A program made the translations under genes and the position numbers. This document shows, one piece after another, positions 63,401 through 64,000 of a DNA stretch of 64,000 bases. The notes beneath the pieces are model-generated. The model saw only the letters and a list, made by a program, of their open reading frames with translations. It did not search any database and had not been told where the DNA came from. The stretch is taken from contig NZ_CAKZGO010000024.1 of the NCBI RefSeq assembly GCF_936916975.1, positions 62,001 through 126,000 on the forward strand, written 5' to 3'. The DNA comes from an uncultured Dongia sp. GTDB taxonomy: Bacteria > Pseudomonadota > Alphaproteobacteria > Dongiales > Dongiaceae. Numbering within the stretch: the first letter of the stretch is position 1; each line of letters opens with the position of its first letter.

Positions 63401-64000
63401 CGATCAACATTGATGACGATACCCCGACTGCGCGCAACGACACGGACAGCGTCGCCAATCTGTTGACCACGACCGGCAATGTCATCACCGGTCTCGACAC
63501 TACCAGTGGCGCCGCCGGCGTTGACAGCAAGGGTGCCGATGGCGCCGTGGTCGATAGCGTCCGCCAGAACCCGGTCTATGGTAACAGCTTCGACAATGAC
63601 GGCAGCAATCAGTTCACGGTGACCGGCCAGTACGGCCAGCTCACCATGAACACCGATGGCAGCTACTCCTACACGCGCTTTGGCACCGGCCCGCTTGATG
63701 CGGTCGATCACTTCGAATACGCGCTGAAGGACGGTGACGGCGACGTCAGCACTGCCTTGCTCGACATCACGATCGCGGACAAGGGCACGACCTTGACCTT
63801 GCCGGTGGCGGGTCAGGCAGGCGCGCTGGTCGACGAGAAGGGTCTGCCGCTCGGCACGGGCGAACTCGCCGATTCGGCCTTGAATTCTGATGAGTCGGAA
63901 AAGGTCAACGGCACGATCAGTTTCGCGGCGCCTGATGGTGTGGCGTCTATCCAGATCGGCACCACGATCCTGACGCTGGCGCAGCTCACCACGGCGGGCA
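54490..64000 (+). CDS. giant type I-secreted LapA-like adhesin (3' end beyond window)
   Basis: The frame is open from the ATG at 54490 (GGGGAGAG 5 nt upstream) to the window end, at least 3170 residues. Residues ~30-130 form an N-terminal retention-like module ending NIDIQTAAGPGAG, with TAAG at 126-129. Acidic repeats follow, punctuated by the T1SS/VCBS-type motif (I/F)xDDGP at about residues 917, 1095, 1305 and by DDDTP at 1481 and 2974. Calcium-binding DGDGD loops are frequent. Residues 1613 to ~2806 hold four tandem modules of ~300 residues, each starting GYEDG. The composition is Asp/Gly/Thr/Ala-rich with almost no Cys. It is expected to be exported by a LapBCE-type system and held at the outer membrane as a biofilm adhesin. 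The C-terminal RTX/secretion signal is not in view. Confidence 0.93.
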   Translation, partial: MATDTTSIQSDSATSSVVQEGDVEQGQLTQSGNAPVPVQIPQGENVVRVQVTPGETIQLPFPADGLIARLGDNGNLAVKVGDVTVILLGYAEATGQADITIIGSDGQQVDVAAVLAATDPNIDIQTAAGPGAGDQGTGVDNNGGVFSPFDPASGLGGLNAVGGLDPTGLNYNLVGREFPELIEDDEEPDTAPLLINIRQGAVINEDDLGLGRPELQKLAPDEDYQYQGQIGGELAQSLGIAGAYTGGTPGQGNDPLDLDDHDLDNNPGDPPASDDNGQGVDIDREPLTSTAVVTVNFSGDVPGKISFQNGADIPVQTQLEAMHLTSHGHELQYKLLPAVGDNPGTIGVDESHGEVLVAYYVEEGTQWVQDPETQEWSEVAAQYATIVFSIGVREQQGDTGISEFNLDFTIYGVVDNVAGTPDAIGDIADVLDIDVPFFMVDSDGSVTPSPGDALTYHVVDDVPSFGATEWALVGGEGNSEGTWQQVIKPADTSITLDETDGLDGDSDDVDANVTNILAKAGWDSLTALGAAKTDVVVSFGADGPALGNNEAGKTLFQGDDDDWSNTDPNSEAFQLFVAGGTVERGATNWTITDAEGNVLVVHALQIDANTIVGYANPNDPDGDGIIIGEDAPNPNSPGSIPVFVLNIDPQTGELTLVQLHQINHGDTSNNDESSPSLVIYSPGESDIVASDDFDSLANWSVLDGGSASIVGDIGTTDPQPNPSNQALLLAANDVPGESGDGSSLESIENFFGLPAGTLATTANDGDAGNDVEVPTDGTAIKQTFEVAAGNQLTVKFNFLEDESDGASPSFQDFAFIVVGDHVFRLSNVSLANISSDAGVGSLSWDEESGYLTFTFTFAQDGPVQIGFGVMNEGDTDVDPALLIDSLAITDGASQPNPVYVAGTDFDGDQVTAPLDVTIQDDGPTATIVISKTDTLLLDETERQRGDGIASVTADFGDNFNAGALDFGTDGPGSVTYALVLTGTNVPSGLYAVDPTDTESVIDGIGRGAEILLSKDGNDVVGKIGTTEYFRISVDADGKVTFTQSDNVWHGDTGSNDDSQTLTLSAADALKIVQTLTDIDGDSASGSINLGQGVFSIEDDGPIVSATSESSVSITMDESVGADANDPNTSPTSDEPAEAGFFGTKTGSVAGLFNAVDFGADGAQAGINPQYKLVLRTEAGENIDIGTTEVPTNLSVSDPTGLYPVDNIVLVAVSDYQVNGYVGSYDADSSTNVLAFVVRVDAATGELTVSQALPISHGIDGSSAAAHDDVASLVVGDLGGIFVSLTATDGDGDKATVEAPAALGISFEDDGPMIMAVSSYVAMDENGLPGGIAGGPGDNGGTASADFVVRVDFGQDGEAANAFELTSITATVDGQPLVLATAGGQPINVSVLAVAENGYPAGTLVGWSGPSLSEHGYWAFTVTINQEGQGTFNLLLPLNHPRQDDGNPNNGTETAWEDNILLSVGVRATDGDGDTVNATVTFNVDDDTPTAVGDNIGTFVENSAKVDLGTVLDVLLANDLPGADGINATSPGVVTLANGGVGALGGIFTIENIDGVEHVFYQAPANVADDANDTVQYTLVDKDGDATTATITATVTDRGGGTGLVAVLQKGKVGYEDGRLDPQGQTDLDPIDGRLTLPFKLKITPTDAGDTTDSVVIGGIPSGASASFGALELPVSGGTITLVRGQDSGIYDDFLDSLTTIDGANINVTLEEHDSRDFTITLNGVVDHVAITPASDSIVVDAVAAQPALTDPADQTKVEAGENAANTSFTVNTTATFADFDDANETQIVFIKNPAAGWTIQSVESNGTVLVPIAPVAGYDGYTAYAVTGLADSGSGSVPLTIVVTGPADPVSSTTETIEIKAVAFDVEVGAGFTIANDKAEATQTVDLTITDRTGGTDDVSFVGGGEGGYEDGQPTSAGQTAVDPTDGQLSLAFNLKATATDSGDAVGQVIIGGIPSGATATWTQGSFTLTIAGGGTVTITGATGGTENIAGARAAFLADLIDGNGANLTVTLQEHDSRDVTLTMQSTIGGTQTTGDTAFAIVDAVAAQPALTDPSDQATTETGAASTTFTVTTTATLADFGDGSEQQYVLIKTPDAGWSLGTVLIDGAPATAIPGGLALFPGYTAFAVSIAADAADGSQGQVGVSIVVNGPGNVAADTTKTIEIKAVAIDAEAGFGLDSANDIAQVTQTVDLKIVDRVGGNSDVNYTGGGEGGYEDGQSSSAGQTSADPVNGLLSLAFNLKATATDPGDTVSQTTIGGIPSGATATWTQGGFTLTFGPGSSTITATSGGTGTDASRAAFLADLIDGNGANLTVTLAEHDSRDVNLTMQSVIGGQSTNIDTAFAAVDAVAAQPALVDPANESKQESGAASTNFTVTTTATFADFDDANEAQYILIKNPDAGWSLGTVTIDGVPATAIGGGLTDYPGYTAFAVSTQADANDGSKGSVNLVIEVNGPGDVAASTTKSIEIRAVAIDTEIGAGLGTGNDKAEVTQFVDLTITDRTGGTDSVTLKTDPALGYEDGQPTSAGQNTADAANSQLTLVFTMKVTPTDPTDPVDQAVIGGIPTGATATWTDGVHTLTFAAGSNIITAISGGTENVAGTRAAFLAALESAGGADISVKLAEHDSRDVTLTMNSTVGGTLSGGDHTETATVDAVAAQPSINDSGDQSQAESGSSRTIFSFQTTANFADFADANENQYILIKDFAPGWTLDNLLVNLTEVWASAIDGATLGYPGYSAYLVNDFVDTGSGSISVIVAVGGPGNVPPGGSQQLVEIKSVAIDAVDGSDLTTTNNVAEATQTVNFTVTDTTPTVSAVQTTIRVDEDGFAAGNKDAADDAIGDDTSTDAVTFNGNFSYSTGKDAITSITLGTTGGLTGLTTLDNLPVKTVWDAGTKTLTGFADTDNDGVMDNGERPVFTLAVTNVTSGAYTFTLNEPVRHDAANGGAGANFEDDKSFAINIQVTDADGSPSNVGSATINIDDDTPTARNDTDSVANLLTTTGNVITGLDTTSGAAGVDSKGADGAVVDSVRQNPVYGNSFDNDGSNQFTVTGQYGQLTMNTDGSYSYTRFGTGPLDAVDHFEYALKDGDGDVSTALLDITIADKGTTLTLPVAGQAGALVDEKGLPLGTGELADSALNSDESEKVNGTISFAAPDGVASIQIGTTILTLAQLTTAG
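59326..62904 (+). repeat. four ~300-residue tandem modules within the adhesin
   Basis: GYEDG starts recur at 59326, 60211, 61126 and 62035, i.e. periods of 885, 915 and 909 bp. Each unit runs GYEDG, IIGGIPSGA, EHDSRD, VDAVAAQPA, ATFADF..ANE, IEIKAVAID, TITDRTGG. Units 2 and 3 are closest, with identical stretches such as DLIDGNGANLTVTL. Unit 4 and especially unit 1 are more diverged. Confidence 0.9.

Noticed and set aside
54406-63711. Very long open frames on the strand opposite the adhesin (409, 585 and 739 codons)
   Set aside because: They mirror the GC-rich codon structure of the adhesin, have no ribosome sites or recognisable domains, and overlap it completely.

Overview
The window is 64 kb of ordinary, gene-dense, GC-rich chromosome, apparently from an alphaproteobacterium and most likely a Rhodospirillales-type organism. 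The reasons are the SecB/FxsA/Tim44-like/MltA/Smr gene set, a complete ChvE-GguABC sugar importer, frequent 4-nt start/stop overlaps, and GC-rich palindromic intergenic repeats typical of this class. The taxonomic placement is inference from gene content. I see no rRNA, CRISPR array, insertion sequence or prophage. There is one tRNA gene.

Layout. 1-19 kb is housekeeping: the 3' end of hrpB; GNAT and NUDIX enzymes; azlCD; pgk with a small coupled gene; an SDR; smr and secB; a second SDR; a GNAT-phosphatase-fxsA group; a Tim44-like gene with mltA; the lactate-utilisation operon lutABC with a coupled AraC regulator; a VOC protein; and dnaQ-murI-coaE. 19-34 kb holds a CNBD-tailed Na+/H+ antiporter with a DMT permease, a secreted Sel1-trypsin protease, a trans-3-hydroxyproline dehydratase-gpsA-usp operon, an orphan ABC binding protein, a HlyD-ATPase-permease exporter, and a Sel1 protein. 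34-39 kb holds a glutathione transferase divergent from a MarR regulator with two visible operators between them, tRNA-Arg(CCT), a tandem pair of TylF-type methyltransferases, and an M81 (MlrC-like) protein.

39-53 kb is a coherent aldose catabolic locus. The genes chvE-gguA-gguB-gguC-dgoK-dgoA-galM run as one minus-strand operon. It is flanked on each side by a plus-strand FadR-type GntR regulator followed by an enzyme: an IlvD/Edd-type sugar-acid dehydratase on one side and an SDR sugar dehydrogenase on the other. The same 11-bp motif (TTGTATGATAA) lies upstream of both regulators. Together the genes read as uptake and oxidative (DeLey-Doudoroff-type) degradation of galactose, arabinose or related sugars. 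No lactonase is visible.

53-64 kb holds greB, a cold-shock gene, a small Ala/Lys-rich protein, an unusually AT-rich 430-bp region with a perfect 19-bp palindrome, and the first ~3170 codons of a giant type I-secreted adhesin that runs off the right edge. Its N-terminus carries a TAAG motif in a context very like the LapG cleavage site of LapA. Its centre has four ~300-residue tandem modules. This adhesin is the most interesting object in the window.
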